A DNA stretch of 64,000 bases from Shewanella eurypsychrophilus (GCF_007004545.3 NZ_CP045503.2:1644501-1708500); one strand, 5' to 3'; shown: positions 8,044-17,415, numbered from the stretch's first letter. Program-made: numbers and translations. Notes: generated from the sequence alone by a model not told the origin.

Positions 8044-9170
8044 TGACTCATTCTACAAATAGTGTGATATTTCAAACGTTAGGTACGGTGTCTGGCAAGC
8101 AAATTGGGGTCATGACCCTGAATATGGAAAAAGCCCTTAACGCGATAAATCTTGAGATGGTTCAGTTGATGTTTGCTCAGCTCAAACTTTGGCAGAGCGA
8201 TGATGATATTGCTCTGATATTACTCGATGGGGCAGGAGAGAAAGCATTCTGTGCTGGCGGTGATGTTAGATCCATCTATCATGCATCGATTAAAGCCCCT
8301 GGTGAGGTAACCGAGCAAGCGACTGAGTTTTTCGAGCAGGAGTATCGCCTCGATCACCTAATCGATACCTATGACAAGCCTGTTCTCGTTTGGGGTAATG
8401 GTATTGTTATGGGCGGCGGTCTTGGCTTGATGATGGGCGCGAGTCACCGAGTCGTTACCGAGAACTCTCGCATTGCTATGCCTGAGGTGACGATTGGTTT
8501 ATATCCTGATGTGGGCGGCAGTTACTTTCTTAATCGCATGCCTGGCAAGCTGGGTCTATTTTTGGGTTTGACGGCTTATAATATGAATGCGGCAGATTCC
8601 AAATTTGTCGGTATAGGTAACCACTATCTTAATCATGATGACAAACAAGCCTTACTCGATAACTTGGCTACGCTAAGTTGGAGCAGTGAGGCTGCAATGA
8701 ATCATCAGCTATTGACCGACGAGCTCAATCGCTGCGGTGAACAAGGGACTGCGAACTTGCAGACTGGCCTGCTTGAAAGTCATAGGGATCAAATCAACAG
8801 GCTAGTGTCTGGCTCACTGAGCGAGATATTGCAGCGAGTGACTGAAACTGATTGTTCAGAACCTTGGCTCGAACGTCCTATCAAAACAATGTTGTCTGGC
8901 AGTCCTATTAGCTTGCAGCTTATCTACCAACAAGCTCAATTGGGGACAGACATGAGTCTGGCTGAGGTGTTTCGCTTTGAGCTGGGGTTAAGTGTTAATT
9001 GCTGCGCCGTCGGTGATTTCTCGGAAGGTGTCAGAGCATTATTGATCGATAAAGACCGTTCGCCGAAATGGTTGCATCAAGAGGTTAAGGATATTCCCGA
9101 AGCACTGATAGGTAAGATGATGTCTTCACCTTGGCAACAGGAGTCACATCCGTTATCAAATTTAGTCTAG
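8043..9170 (+). CDS. ivdE: 3-hydroxyisobutyryl-CoA hydrolase
   Basis: Crotonase-superfamily thioesterase of 375 residues, longer than hydratases, as expected for 3-hydroxyisobutyryl-CoA hydrolases. In valine breakdown it frees 3-hydroxyisobutyrate from CoA, which removes the reactive methacrylyl-CoA from the cell. FCAGGDVRSIY (around residue 71) and VMGGGLGLMMGASHRVV match the family, as does MPEVTIGLYPDVGGSYFLNR with its catalytic Glu/Asp region. The start overlaps the ivdD stop by one base. The next gene handles its product, which supports the assignment over an isomerase role. Confidence 0.88.
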   Translation: MTHSTNSVIFQTLGTVSGKQIGVMTLNMEKALNAINLEMVQLMFAQLKLWQSDDDIALILLDGAGEKAFCAGGDVRSIYHASIKAPGEVTEQATEFFEQEYRLDHLIDTYDKPVLVWGNGIVMGGGLGLMMGASHRVVTENSRIAMPEVTIGLYPDVGGSYFLNRMPGKLGLFLGLTAYNMNAADSKFVGIGNHYLNHDDKQALLDNLATLSWSSEAAMNHQLLTDELNRCGEQGTANLQTGLLESHRDQINRLVSGSLSEILQRVTETDCSEPWLERPIKTMLSGSPISLQLIYQQAQLGTDMSLAEVFRFELGLSVNCCAVGDFSEGVRALLIDKDRSPKWLHQEVKDIPEALIGKMMSSPWQQESHPLSNLV

Positions 9171-9253
9171 TTTTAGAATAAGCGAACAGGTGTTAACCCT
9201 ATTGGTATCAAATATGGTTTAGCAGGGATTTTCTTAGATTTAAGGATCAAAAG

Positions 9254-10174
9254 ATGACAACAATTGCATTTATCGGATTAGGACACATGGGTGCGCCGAT
9301 GGCGGCCAATTTAGTAAAATCAGGTGCGACAGTAAAAGTGTTTGACCTTGTTCCTGAAACGATGAAGTCGCTGACAGAGCTAGGCGCATTAAGTGCACCA
9401 ACGGCATGTGGGGCGGCGGCGGGCGCCGATGTGGTGATCACTATGCTGCCAGCGGGTAAGCATGTCCGCTCACTCTACTTAGGTGAAGGCAGCTCTGAAA
9501 AGGGTTTGCTTGATATTGTAGCTAGTGGAACCTTGTTGATCGACTGCTCAACCATAGATGCGCAAAGTGCTAAGCTGGTCGCTGAAGTGGCGGCAAGTAA
9601 AGGGTTAGAATTTATCGATGCGCCCGTATCTGGTGGTACAGCTGGTGCGGCAGCGGGGACATTAACCTTTATTTGTGGCGGCAGTGATCTAGCCTTTGAA
9701 CAAGCCTCTAAAGTGTTAACTCATATGGGCGCTAATATTTTGCATGCTGGCGGACCTGGTGCCGGTCAAGTGGCCAAGATCTGTAATAACATGCTGCTAT
9801 CAGTGTTGATGATAGCAACCAGTGAGTCTTTGCAGATGGGAATCGATCATGGCTTAGATCCTAAAGTACTTTCTGAGATAATGAAGGTCAGTAGTGGTGG
9901 TAATTGGACGCTAGATAAATATAATCCTTGTCCAGAGGTGATGGGATCAGTGCCTTCATCGAACGGCTATCAGGGCGGCTTTATGGTAGATCTTATGGTT
10001 AAAGATCTTGGCTTGTCCCAAGAAGCGGCACTGCTCTCGAATTCGAGTACGCCAATGGGCGCATTAGCTCGCAGTTTATATGTTAATCATGCTCGTCAAG
10101 GCAATGGCGAACGAGATTTTTCGAGTATTTTTGAACAATTTAATAATGTAAAACAAATTAAAAGCAAAGGGTAA
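9254..10174 (+). CDS. mmsB: 3-hydroxyisobutyrate dehydrogenase
   Basis: NAD-dependent dehydrogenase (ivdF) of 306 residues that oxidises 3-hydroxyisobutyrate to methylmalonate semialdehyde, the substrate of MmsA two genes upstream in the pathway. The N-terminal Rossmann motif is FIGLGHMGAPMAANLVKSG. The substrate-binding motif DAPVSGGTAGAAAGTL is around residue 125. GAGQVAKICNNML carries the catalytic Lys near residue 173. AAGGATCAAAAG precedes the ATG. It is followed four bases later by ivdG. Confidence 0.92.
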   Translation: MTTIAFIGLGHMGAPMAANLVKSGATVKVFDLVPETMKSLTELGALSAPTACGAAAGADVVITMLPAGKHVRSLYLGEGSSEKGLLDIVASGTLLIDCSTIDAQSAKLVAEVAASKGLEFIDAPVSGGTAGAAAGTLTFICGGSDLAFEQASKVLTHMGANILHAGGPGAGQVAKICNNMLLSVLMIATSESLQMGIDHGLDPKVLSEIMKVSSGGNWTLDKYNPCPEVMGSVPSSNGYQGGFMVDLMVKDLGLSQEAALLSNSSTPMGALARSLYVNHARQGNGERDFSSIFEQFNNVKQIKSKG

Positions 10175-10178
10175 ATCA

Positions 10179-10937
10179 ATGGACTTAAAAGATAAGGTTG
10201 TGGTCATTACTGGTGGTGCTGGTGGACTTGGTTTGGCTATGGCGTTGGATTTAGCCGAAGCCGGCGCTAAATTGGCCCTTATCGATGTCGATCAAGAGAA
10301 GCTTGAACGTGCTTGTGCCGATATTGGAGACAGGACCGAAGTGCAAGGTTATGCCTTCGATATTACCGATGAAGAAGATGTGGTCGCTGGCTTTGGTTAT
10401 ATTTTGGAAGACTTTGGTCAGGTAAACGTGTTGGTTAATAATGCCGGGATATTATTAGATGGCATGTTAGTCAAAGCCAAAGAAGGCAAGGTGACTGGTC
10501 GTATGTCATTAGAGCAGTTTCAGGCGGTGATCAATGTTAATTTAACCGGCTCATTCCTATGTGGACGTGAAGCTGCTGCTGCGATGATCGAGTCTAAGCA
10601 AGAGGGTGTGATCATCAATATCTCTAGCTTAGCTAAGGCTGGTAATGTGGGTCAGACTAATTATTCGGCGTCTAAAGCGGGTGTGGCAGCCATGTCTGTT
10701 GGCTGGGCAAAAGAGTTAGCCAGATACAATATTCGTAGTGTGGCAGTCGCTCCAGGTGTGATTGAAACTGAAATGACTGCTGCGATGAAGCCGGAAGCAT
10801 TAGAACGCCTAGAGAAAATGGTGCCAGTCGGACGTCTCGGTCAACCATCAGAGATCTCATCTACGGTGAAGTTCATCATTGAAAATGATTATGTTAATGG
10901 TCGTATATTCGAAATTGATGGTGGCATTAGAATATAG
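10179..10937 (+). CDS. ivdG: SDR-family 3-hydroxyacyl-CoA dehydrogenase
   Basis: Short-chain dehydrogenase of 252 residues. In this operon it should oxidise 3-hydroxy-2-methylbutyryl-CoA to 2-methylacetoacetyl-CoA, the substrate of IvdA, which closes the isoleucine branch. The cofactor motif VITGGAGGLGLAMAL is at the N-terminus, NNAG at residues 89-92, and the catalytic Ser and YSASK in NISSLAKAGNVGQTNYSASK. The C-terminal GGIRI is usual for the family. It begins four bases after mmsB. A strong terminator 69 bases downstream closes the operon. Confidence 0.86.
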   Translation: MDLKDKVVVITGGAGGLGLAMALDLAEAGAKLALIDVDQEKLERACADIGDRTEVQGYAFDITDEEDVVAGFGYILEDFGQVNVLVNNAGILLDGMLVKAKEGKVTGRMSLEQFQAVINVNLTGSFLCGREAAAAMIESKQEGVIINISSLAKAGNVGQTNYSASKAGVAAMSVGWAKELARYNIRSVAVAPGVIETEMTAAMKPEALERLEKMVPVGRLGQPSEISSTVKFIIENDYVNGRIFEIDGGIRI

Positions 10938-11005
10938 ACTCTAAGTGTCTAGAAACTGGGAACAAGTTCCTAGGCTCTAGTGTGTAGGACAAGTATGATC
11001 GTAAT

Positions 11006-11029
11006 AAAACGGGCCTAGGCCCGTTTTTT
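11006..11029 (+). terminator. rho-independent terminator of the ivd operon
   Basis: Stem AAAACGGGCC (11006-11015), loop TA, stem GGCCCGTTTT (11018-11027), continuing as six T in total. The GC core and T-run in the plus direction are those of a strong intrinsic terminator. Confidence 0.93.
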
Positions 11030-11126
11030 GTTTTCCCATTAACAGCATTTAACAATTAGACCTACACAAGTACTTACATAACTGCTTATGATAAGTGATA
11101 ATGTTCGATGAAAGGGGAACTGTGAG

Positions 11127-11372
11127 TTGAGGTTTGATAAGAAGATGGTTTGGTTAGAAAAAGTGACTAGAAATTTAATGTTGTTCGTTGGATTATTAGG
11201 CATTATCGTTATCTACTTGGGCTTTTTTTATCTGCTCTTCAGTGGCCGGGATACTTCGATTTTACCTTGGTATCTGCTGCTTTCCCCTTGGATTTGTGTC
11301 TTTTATGGCTTAAGTCGTAAACGGCAGTTAGAAGTCTTTGAATGGTTAAAGAAAAAAATTGTCAGAAAATAA
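11127..11372 (+). CDS. small inner-membrane protein of unknown function
   Basis: Reads 81 residues from a TTG start at 11127, with an excellent ribosome site AAAGGGGAA eight bases before it. There is no better in-frame ATG before residue 7. Two hydrophobic stretches are visible: LMLFVGLLGIIVIYLGFFYL (about residues 17-36) and ILPWYLLLSPWICVFYGL (about 45-62). A basic tail KRQLEVFEWLKKKIVRK follows. It precedes the S9 peptidase gene by 39 bases and may share its transcript. I do not recognise the family. Confidence 0.6.
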   Translation: MRFDKKMVWLEKVTRNLMLFVGLLGIIVIYLGFFYLLFSGRDTSILPWYLLLSPWICVFYGLSRKRQLEVFEWLKKKIVRK

Positions 11373-11411
11373 ATCTCAGCCAGTATATCTAGCTCTACAA
11401 AGGAGAAAATA

Positions 11412-13457
11412 ATGAAACTTCCCGTTTATGTTACTTTCATTGTTTCTATTTTTCTTATCAGTTTGCTAACGGGATGTGGAAAGCCCGATACCAGATCTGT
11501 TCAAGTTGTGGATAAGCAGGGTGGCCGAACAATTGCCCCTTATGCTAGCTGGACATCTCCCATTTCAGCCGAAGATGTGTATGGGCTATCCGATGATTTT
11601 GGCGAATTGCAGAGCGTTAATGATGCCCTTTACTTTATCCAGTCAGATTCAACGGCTGATGGTCGCATGGGAATTAAACGTTTATTAAACGATGGCTCTT
11701 TGGTCGATGCTCTGAGTGCCGAGTTTGATGTGAGGACTAAGGTTCACGAGTATGGAGGCTCGCCTTTCTTAGCGATAGGTCAGAGTATTTTTGCCTCTAA
11801 AGCTGACGACCAACTACTCTATCGTATTGCACCTAATCAATCACCTGTCCCCCTGACTTTACCTGGTACTCGTCATGCTGATTGTGTGTCATACCCCAAA
11901 GGCTCCCGCATTATCTGTATTAGAGAAGACCATAGGAAAGCGGGTGAGCCTGTGTCTAGTATCGTGGGAGTGAACCTTAATTTTGTCGCAGAAGGTGAGC
12001 CACTTGCAGAGGGGGCTGATTTTTATGCGTCACCTAAAGTCTCTCCGAATATGAAACAGTTAGCCTGGATCAGCTGGCAACATCCCAATATGCCTTGGGA
12101 TCATACTGAACTCTGGATTGGTGAGCTCGATCCTAAAGGTGGCATTCACAACAAGACTCGATTGCTGGCAGATAAGCGAGGTTCAATCACCCAACCTCTG
12201 TTCAGTCCCGATGGTGTGCTCTATTTTGTGGCAGACTTCGATAATTGGTGGAATTTATATCGTATTAGCCCCGATGGCTTATTGGAACAAGTGCTGGATA
12301 AAGATGCTGAATTTGCGGTACCCGATTGGAAGTTAGGTAATCACAATTATGCCTTTGAGTCAGAAAACACCATTGTCGCTAGTTTCATTGATAAAGGAAA
12401 AGCCTCGCTGATCCGCATCTTTCTTGATACGGGGCTCACTGAGTCCATCGCCGTCGACTTCGGGGAAATCACCCAAGTGGTCAAAGGTGAGGCAGGGATC
12501 TATTTTGTCGGTAATAAGGTGACACCTGAAAAAGGCATATACCGAGTCAATGGACGTGGCACTGAATTAATTTATTCCCCCAAGCTGACAGTGTTAGATC
12601 CAAGCTATGTATCAAGAGCCAAGAGCATCAGTTTTAAATCTGATGATGACATGACTATATATGGATATTTTTATGGTCCGAACAACCCGGATTTTATCGC
12701 TCCTAATAACACCAGACCTCCGCTAATTGTGATGCTGCATTCAGGCCCGACAGCAAAGGCCAGTTTGGCTTTTAGACGAGATATCCAGTATTGGACCAGT
12801 CGAGGCTTTGCCGTGTTGGATCTTAACTACCGTGGCAGTTCTGGTTTTGGAAGAGCTTATCGCCAAAGTCTTTATGGGGAATGGGGCAAGGCGGATGTAA
12901 AAGATGCGGTTCGAGCGGCTGGATATCTGGTTAATAAAGGCTGGGTAGATGGTACTAAACTGGCGATGAGAGGTTCGAGCGCCGGAGGTCTGACTGTGCT
13001 ATCAGCGTTGGCATTTTACGATACGTTTAAGGCTGGCGTTAGTTATGCCGGCATTAGTGATATGGCGTTATTGAGACAAGATGCTCATAAGTTTGAATCC
13101 AGTTACTTAGATCAATTAGTCGGTAAAAACAGTCCTGAGAATAATGTCTATTATGAGCGCTCGCCACTTCATCACCTTGAGGAGCTTAAAGAGCCATTAT
13201 TATTAATACAAGGGGGCGGTGACACAGTAGTTTTTACTAAGCAGTCTGTCCGAGTGTTCAATGCGCTTAAAGCCAGAGGTGTGCCAACAGCTTATTTGGA
13301 GTTTAAAGGTGAGGGCCATGCCTTAAAGCATCCGAAAAACCAAATGATATCAATAGAAGCTGAGCTCTATTTTTATGGCAAGGTGTTTGGTTTTACTCCT
13401 GCCGGTGATATCCCAAGCTTAAAAATTGAGAATGCTCACCGGCTAAATAAACACTAG
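11412..13457 (+). CDS. S9-family prolyl oligopeptidase-like lipoprotein
   Basis: Serine peptidase of the prolyl oligopeptidase/acyl-aminoacyl peptidase group, 681 residues. The N-terminus is a signal peptide with lipobox LLTGC (Cys at about residue 22), so it should be a membrane-anchored periplasmic or outer-membrane protein. Residues of about 40-400 form the predicted beta-propeller. The C-terminal third is the alpha/beta-hydrolase domain, with nucleophile MRGSSAGGLTVLS, the Asp in GGGDTVVFTK and His in KGEGHALKHP. AAAGGAGAAAATA is the ribosome site. Peptide substrates are not predictable from sequence alone. Confidence 0.88.
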   Translation: MKLPVYVTFIVSIFLISLLTGCGKPDTRSVQVVDKQGGRTIAPYASWTSPISAEDVYGLSDDFGELQSVNDALYFIQSDSTADGRMGIKRLLNDGSLVDALSAEFDVRTKVHEYGGSPFLAIGQSIFASKADDQLLYRIAPNQSPVPLTLPGTRHADCVSYPKGSRIICIREDHRKAGEPVSSIVGVNLNFVAEGEPLAEGADFYASPKVSPNMKQLAWISWQHPNMPWDHTELWIGELDPKGGIHNKTRLLADKRGSITQPLFSPDGVLYFVADFDNWWNLYRISPDGLLEQVLDKDAEFAVPDWKLGNHNYAFESENTIVASFIDKGKASLIRIFLDTGLTESIAVDFGEITQVVKGEAGIYFVGNKVTPEKGIYRVNGRGTELIYSPKLTVLDPSYVSRAKSISFKSDDDMTIYGYFYGPNNPDFIAPNNTRPPLIVMLHSGPTAKASLAFRRDIQYWTSRGFAVLDLNYRGSSGFGRAYRQSLYGEWGKADVKDAVRAAGYLVNKGWVDGTKLAMRGSSAGGLTVLSALAFYDTFKAGVSYAGISDMALLRQDAHKFESSYLDQLVGKNSPENNVYYERSPLHHLEELKEPLLLIQGGGDTVVFTKQSVRVFNALKARGVPTAYLEFKGEGHALKHPKNQMISIEAELYFYGKVFGFTPAGDIPSLKIENAHRLNKH

Positions 13458-13497
13458 ATGTCTTTTAGAACACCTGTTTTTAACTGGGTTAGCCTAG

Positions 13498-13881
13498 TTA
13501 TTCACTGAGCCCGCTCAGTATGGCGCAGTCCGGTTGATGGCCGCCGCGACAATCCTTAATTAGATGTTTTAACTGGCTCTCTAGTGCCTGCAACTTAGTT
13601 ATTCTCTCGCTCACCATCTCAAGATGAGTCTTAGCCAGACGTTTTACATCTTCGGCATCTCTTTCTTGGTTGAGCTTAAGATCGAGCAAAGAGCGGCAGT
13701 CATCTAAAGAGAAACCTAAGTCGCGACTGTGACTGATAAAGTTAAGCGAGTCGACCTGAGGTTTATCATATTCTCTGTAGCCATTCTCACCCCGCGCGGC
13801 GCAGATAAGGCCTATATCGTGATAATAACGAATACTCTTAACCGATAGACCAGTCTTTTTTGCCACTTCACCAATTTTCAT
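13498..13881 (-). CDS. cueR: MerR-family copper efflux regulator
   Basis: DNA-binding activator of 127 residues, divergent from the copper ATPase gene. The N-terminal MerR helix-turn-helix reads KIGEVAKKTGLSVKSIRYYH. A dimerisation helix follows. The C-terminal loop CRGGHQPDCAIL carries the two cysteines spaced as in the Cu(I) sensor CueR, which separates it from zinc or mercury sensors. Its start has the ribosome site TTAGGAGAC. The CueR-type promoter at 13991-14021 lies in the shared intergenic space. It is not the LiuR regulator of the ivd operon. Confidence 0.88.
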   Translation of the reverse strand: MKIGEVAKKTGLSVKSIRYYHDIGLICAARGENGYREYDKPQVDSLNFISHSRDLGFSLDDCRSLLDLKLNQERDAEDVKRLAKTHLEMVSERITKLQALESQLKHLIKDCRGGHQPDCAILSGLSE

Positions 13882-13990
13882 TACACGTCTCCTAAGTTAA
13901 TCGTTTTTATCTCTTGGCTACATTTTTATAAGATCGAATTCAGCTGAGCAACGCAAAATTCAATAAAGATAATTTATTCTCAAGAAAGAT

Positions 13991-14021
13991 TTGACTCTCC
14001 TATTAGGGGAGACATTAACCT
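13991..14021 (+). promoter_or_regulatory. CueR-activated copA promoter
   Basis: A -35 element TTGACT (13991-13996) and a -10 element TAACCT (14016-14021) are separated by 19 bases, the over-long spacer typical of MerR-family targets. Within the spacer is a perfect dyad, TCTCC (13996-14000), seven bases, GGAGA (14008-14012). The geometry and the adjacent cueR gene make this the expected copper-responsive promoter of copA. Confidence 0.88.
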
Positions 14022-14095
14022 AAGTGCAGTGAAATGGGAACAAGCCATTTAAAACAGCTTTTATCGAGACTCAATGTCTTGAGTATGGGGGATCA

Positions 14096-16405
14096 ATGAT
14101 CATGAAAAATATCAATAGCATGACCTTATATGTGCCGCAAATGAACTGCGCCAGTTGTGTTGCCAAAATTGAAGGTGCATTTGAAAAATTATCACTGCCA
14201 GGTGTGGATACTAAAGTCGCCGCACGGGTGGCTGCACGGGTAAATTTGGCCGACAAGCAGGTACAAATCCAGGGCGATATCAGCAGTGAACTTGCCATAG
14301 CAACTGTGGCAAGTGTCGGTTATGACAGCGAACTGGTACTGGATGCTAAGCTTGCCAGCGAGAATAAAATTGAAGCTGAGCGCGTCGAGTACCGTACCCG
14401 TATCATCCAATCTATGTTTGGCTTGGGCCTAGGCGTGCCTATGATGCTGTGGGGGTTGCTAGGCGGTGAGATGATGGTGAATAACCCCAGCCAACAATTG
14501 GCTTGGGGCGCCATGGGTATAATCACATTTATCCTGCTAGTGACCACAGGTGGACACTTCTATAAGGGAATGTGGCGTGCACTTAAGGCGCGCAGTGCCA
14601 ATATGGACACCTTGATTGTGCTCGGCACCACAACCGCGTGGACCTATTCTATGCTGGTGGTGATCATGCCTTCTTGGTTTCCGCCCGAGACCCGTCATGT
14701 GTACTTTGAGGCCAGTGTGATGATCTTGGGTCTGATTAATTTAGGCCATGCGCTGGAGCTCAGGGCTAAGGGCAAGACCAGTGAAGCGGTTCAGCGCCTT
14801 CTAGGCTTGCAGGCGACCACGGCAATTAGAATATCTGAAAATGGTGACGAAGAAGTTGAAATCGCTCTAATACAAGTAGGTGACATGCTGAGACTGCAGC
14901 CTGGTAGTCGAGTCGCCTTGGACGGTAAGGTATTGAATGGTGATTCGAACCTCAATGAGTCCATGTTAACCGGTGAGCCCATTCCTGTGTCTAAAAGCGT
15001 TGGCGATACGCTCAGTGCCGGCACGGTTAACGGCAATGGCAGCATCATCTATCGTGTGACCGCTGGGTTAACCGATACGCGTCTATCAAAAATCATCGAA
15101 TTGGTTCAGCAGGCGCAAACATCAAAAATGCCCATAGGCAGGCTCACGGATAAGATATCGGCTTACTTTGTTCCTGTGGTGGTGATCATTGCCCTAGCCG
15201 CTTCTATGGTGTGGTATTTAGCGGGGCCAGCGCCTCAGATATCACATGCACTCATCGTGTTAACAAGCGTTCTTATCATAGCTTGCCCTTGCGCCCTCGG
15301 ATTAGCGACACCTATGTCTATCATGGTATCAGTCGGACGAGCCGCACAGATGGGGGTGTTAATCAAAAATGGTGAAGCGCTACAAACTGCGAGTAAAGTG
15401 ACCACTGTAGTACTAGATAAAACGGGAACCATTACAGCTGGTAAGCCATCGGTAACCGATATTCGCCTGCTTGACTGTGATGACCAAAGCGCAAGTGCAA
15501 GTGAAAGCGAGAATAAAGCCTCTGTCTCTGAGAAGCTCATATTCCTGGTGGCGAGTCTCGAGCAACATTCTGAGCACCCATTAGCCCAGGCCATGCTGGA
15601 TGCCGCCAAGACGCGAGACCTAAATTTGGTCGAACCTGAACGTTTCAACAATATTCAAGGTAAAGGCATAGTGGGCATGGTCTCTGGTGTTGAGCTGGCC
15701 ATTGGCAATATGAGTTTGATGACCATGGAGAACATATCGGGTGTCGATGCTCTACAAGATGAGGTTCAGACTTTAGCCCTGCTTGGTAATACTCCGGTTT
15801 ATGTGGCACAAGAAGGGCGCTTAGTCGCTGTTATTGCCATTAGCGACCCAGTGAAATCCGATGCCAAAGAAGCCATCGCCGCGCTTAAGCGCGCCGGTAA
15901 ACGGGTGATATTACTCAGCGGTGACAAGCAAGAGACTGTGCAGGCCGTTGCCGATGAAGTGGGCATAGACGAAGTGATTGCCGGAGTCTTGCCCGAGCAG
16001 AAACAGGCTAAGATTATCGAACTGAAAGAGAGCGGAGAAGTCGTTGCCATGGTAGGAGATGGTATCAATGATGCGCCCGCCTTAATGAGTGCCGATGTGG
16101 GTATTGCCATGGGAGATGGCACCGAAGTCGCTATCGAGAGTGCCGATTTGACCTTCCTGACCGGACGTTTGTCAGTATTAGCCGACACGTTTGCTCTGGC
16201 TAATGCCAGCATGAGGAACATCAAGCAGAACCTCTTTGGCGCGTTCATCTATAACTCTTTGGGCATCCCCGTCGCAGCAGGAGTTCTATTCCCCCTAACT
16301 GGAATATTGCTTAGCCCTGTGATTGCAGGGGCTGCGATGGCACTTTCATCCTTGACTGTGGTCACCAATGCTAATCGTTTAAGGCATGTGAAGTTAACTC
16401 GCTAG
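14096..16405 (+). CDS. copA: copper-exporting P-type ATPase
   Basis: Inner-membrane P1B-type ATPase of 769 residues that pumps Cu(I) out of the cytoplasm. Domains in order: one N-terminal metal-binding domain with MNCASC (residues 16-21), membrane helices from about residue 105, the actuator loop with LTGEPIPVSK, the membrane CPC motif in IACPCALGLATP (about 397), the phosphorylation site DKTGT (about 440), SEHPLA of the nucleotide domain, and GDGINDAPAL. The start may instead be the ATG at 14102, better spaced from TGGGGGA. Odd: a 12-base in-frame duplication (14216-14239) gives VAARVAAR in the metal-binding domain. The last 150 bases are copied twice downstream. Confidence 0.94.
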   Translation: MIMKNINSMTLYVPQMNCASCVAKIEGAFEKLSLPGVDTKVAARVAARVNLADKQVQIQGDISSELAIATVASVGYDSELVLDAKLASENKIEAERVEYRTRIIQSMFGLGLGVPMMLWGLLGGEMMVNNPSQQLAWGAMGIITFILLVTTGGHFYKGMWRALKARSANMDTLIVLGTTTAWTYSMLVVIMPSWFPPETRHVYFEASVMILGLINLGHALELRAKGKTSEAVQRLLGLQATTAIRISENGDEEVEIALIQVGDMLRLQPGSRVALDGKVLNGDSNLNESMLTGEPIPVSKSVGDTLSAGTVNGNGSIIYRVTAGLTDTRLSKIIELVQQAQTSKMPIGRLTDKISAYFVPVVVIIALAASMVWYLAGPAPQISHALIVLTSVLIIACPCALGLATPMSIMVSVGRAAQMGVLIKNGEALQTASKVTTVVLDKTGTITAGKPSVTDIRLLDCDDQSASASESENKASVSEKLIFLVASLEQHSEHPLAQAMLDAAKTRDLNLVEPERFNNIQGKGIVGMVSGVELAIGNMSLMTMENISGVDALQDEVQTLALLGNTPVYVAQEGRLVAVIAISDPVKSDAKEAIAALKRAGKRVILLSGDKQETVQAVADEVGIDEVIAGVLPEQKQAKIIELKESGEVVAMVGDGINDAPALMSADVGIAMGDGTEVAIESADLTFLTGRLSVLADTFALANASMRNIKQNLFGAFIYNSLGIPVAAGVLFPLTGILLSPVIAGAAMALSSLTVVTNANRLRHVKLTR

Positions 16406-16417
16406 TTTTATTTACCT

Positions 16418-16452
16418 ATGACAATCCGAATAAAATCTATTTGGGTTGTCAT
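16418..16452 (+). terminator. hairpin after copA
   Basis: Arms ATGACAATCCGAATA (16418-16432) and TATTTGGGTTGTCAT (16438-16452) pair at 13 of 15 positions plus G-U pairs, around AAATC. It lacks a clear T-run, so termination is uncertain. A shorter version (CCGAATA with TATTCGG) recurs in the next repeat unit near 16640, so it belongs to the duplicated segment. Confidence 0.5.
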
Positions 16453-16454
16453 GT

Positions 16455-16750
16455 ATCTATAACAGTTTGGGCATCCCCGTCGCAGCAGGAGTTCTATTCC
16501 CCCTAACTGGAATATTGCTTAGCCCTGTGATTGCAGGGGCTGCGATGGCTTTGTCCTCATTAACGGTAGTGACTAACGCTAACAGGCTAAGACATGTGAA
16601 GTTGAGCCGGTAGCTTGATTGCTGCTTGAGTCAGGAGCCCGAATAAAACCTATTCGGATAGTCATGTATCTATAACCGTTTAGGCATACCAGTTGCAGCA
16701 GGCGTCTTGTTTCCACTTACCGGAATATTACTTAGCCCTGTGATTGCAGG
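16455..16750 (+). repeat. two diverged copies of the copA 3' end
   Basis: The segment that starts ATCTATAAC in copA (16247) recurs at 16455 and 16668, with periods of 208 and 213 bases. The first copy is complete to the stop and includes the downstream hairpin region. The second stops abruptly at 16750. In the first copy about 84 bases (16466-16549) are identical to copA. Then it diverges at many third positions while encoding the same peptide ([19 protein letters not shown]) except one T to S. The second copy differs from the outset, again at silent positions ([17 protein letters not shown]). Neither copy has a start codon of its own. Confidence 0.93.
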
Positions 16751-16916
16751 CCTCCCTTGTGACTAATCACCAGGGTCATACATTCTGATGTGTATACAGG
16801 TGTTTCACTTTGGGTTTTCATGGATATAATAGCGAACAATAAATGTGGGCACGTTTTTTACACATTAAATCACTCACAATATTAAGTTAATTCCCTTTAG
16901 ACATTGGAAACTTGCC

Positions 16917-17225
16917 ATGAAAAAAATTGTAATTACTGCGCTTATGCTCACTCTACCTATGCTAGTTAGTGCAGCGCCAGCTAAAGGACCTAAGCTGAAG
17001 GAATATAATCACTTAGTTGATTGTTACAGCTATGCCCAGCTGTTAAATGATGATCTAAAGATGAGTCGCTTTAAAAATAAATCACGCAAGATGCTAGATA
17101 AGATAGGCTTTTCTTATAAAGATGCGCAAAACAAGCTAGAAGTAGATCTACGTAAAGCTAAGCGCACCACCAAGAAGAAAAATGCCCGTAAAAAGTTGGA
17201 CATCTGCCAAAAATCCTATCTGTAG
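16917..17225 (+). CDS. small secreted basic protein of unknown function
   Basis: A 102-residue protein with a clear Sec signal peptide (MKKIVITALMLTLPMLVSAA, cleavage likely near residue 21), so it is probably periplasmic. The mature part is rich in Lys, with KAKRTTKKKNARKKLD near the end, and holds two cysteines (VDCYSY and DICQKSYL) that could form a disulfide. A TATAAT box at 16825-16830 may be its -10 element. I do not recognise the family. Confidence 0.65.
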   Translation: MKKIVITALMLTLPMLVSAAPAKGPKLKEYNHLVDCYSYAQLLNDDLKMSRFKNKSRKMLDKIGFSYKDAQNKLEVDLRKAKRTTKKKNARKKLDICQKSYL

Positions 17226-17415
17226 AATCCATTGGCTCTGTTCAGTTTTTAAATACATTTTTAGTTAGCTGTAAGCTTACATCGATACAGCCTCATTATT
17301 CATTGGGAAAATGAATATGAATAAGGAGGTTGTCGTGTATTTCCCCACTAAGGCAGAAACATATTTCGCCTGCTCGAATAATGTACTAAAATGAGTGCTT
17401 CCACGTGTTGGACAG

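Noticed and set aside
13498-13881. MerR gene as LiuR, regulator of the ivd operon
   Set aside because: The C-terminal CRGGHQPDCAIL metal loop and the divergent copper ATPase with a 19-base-spacer promoter make it CueR.
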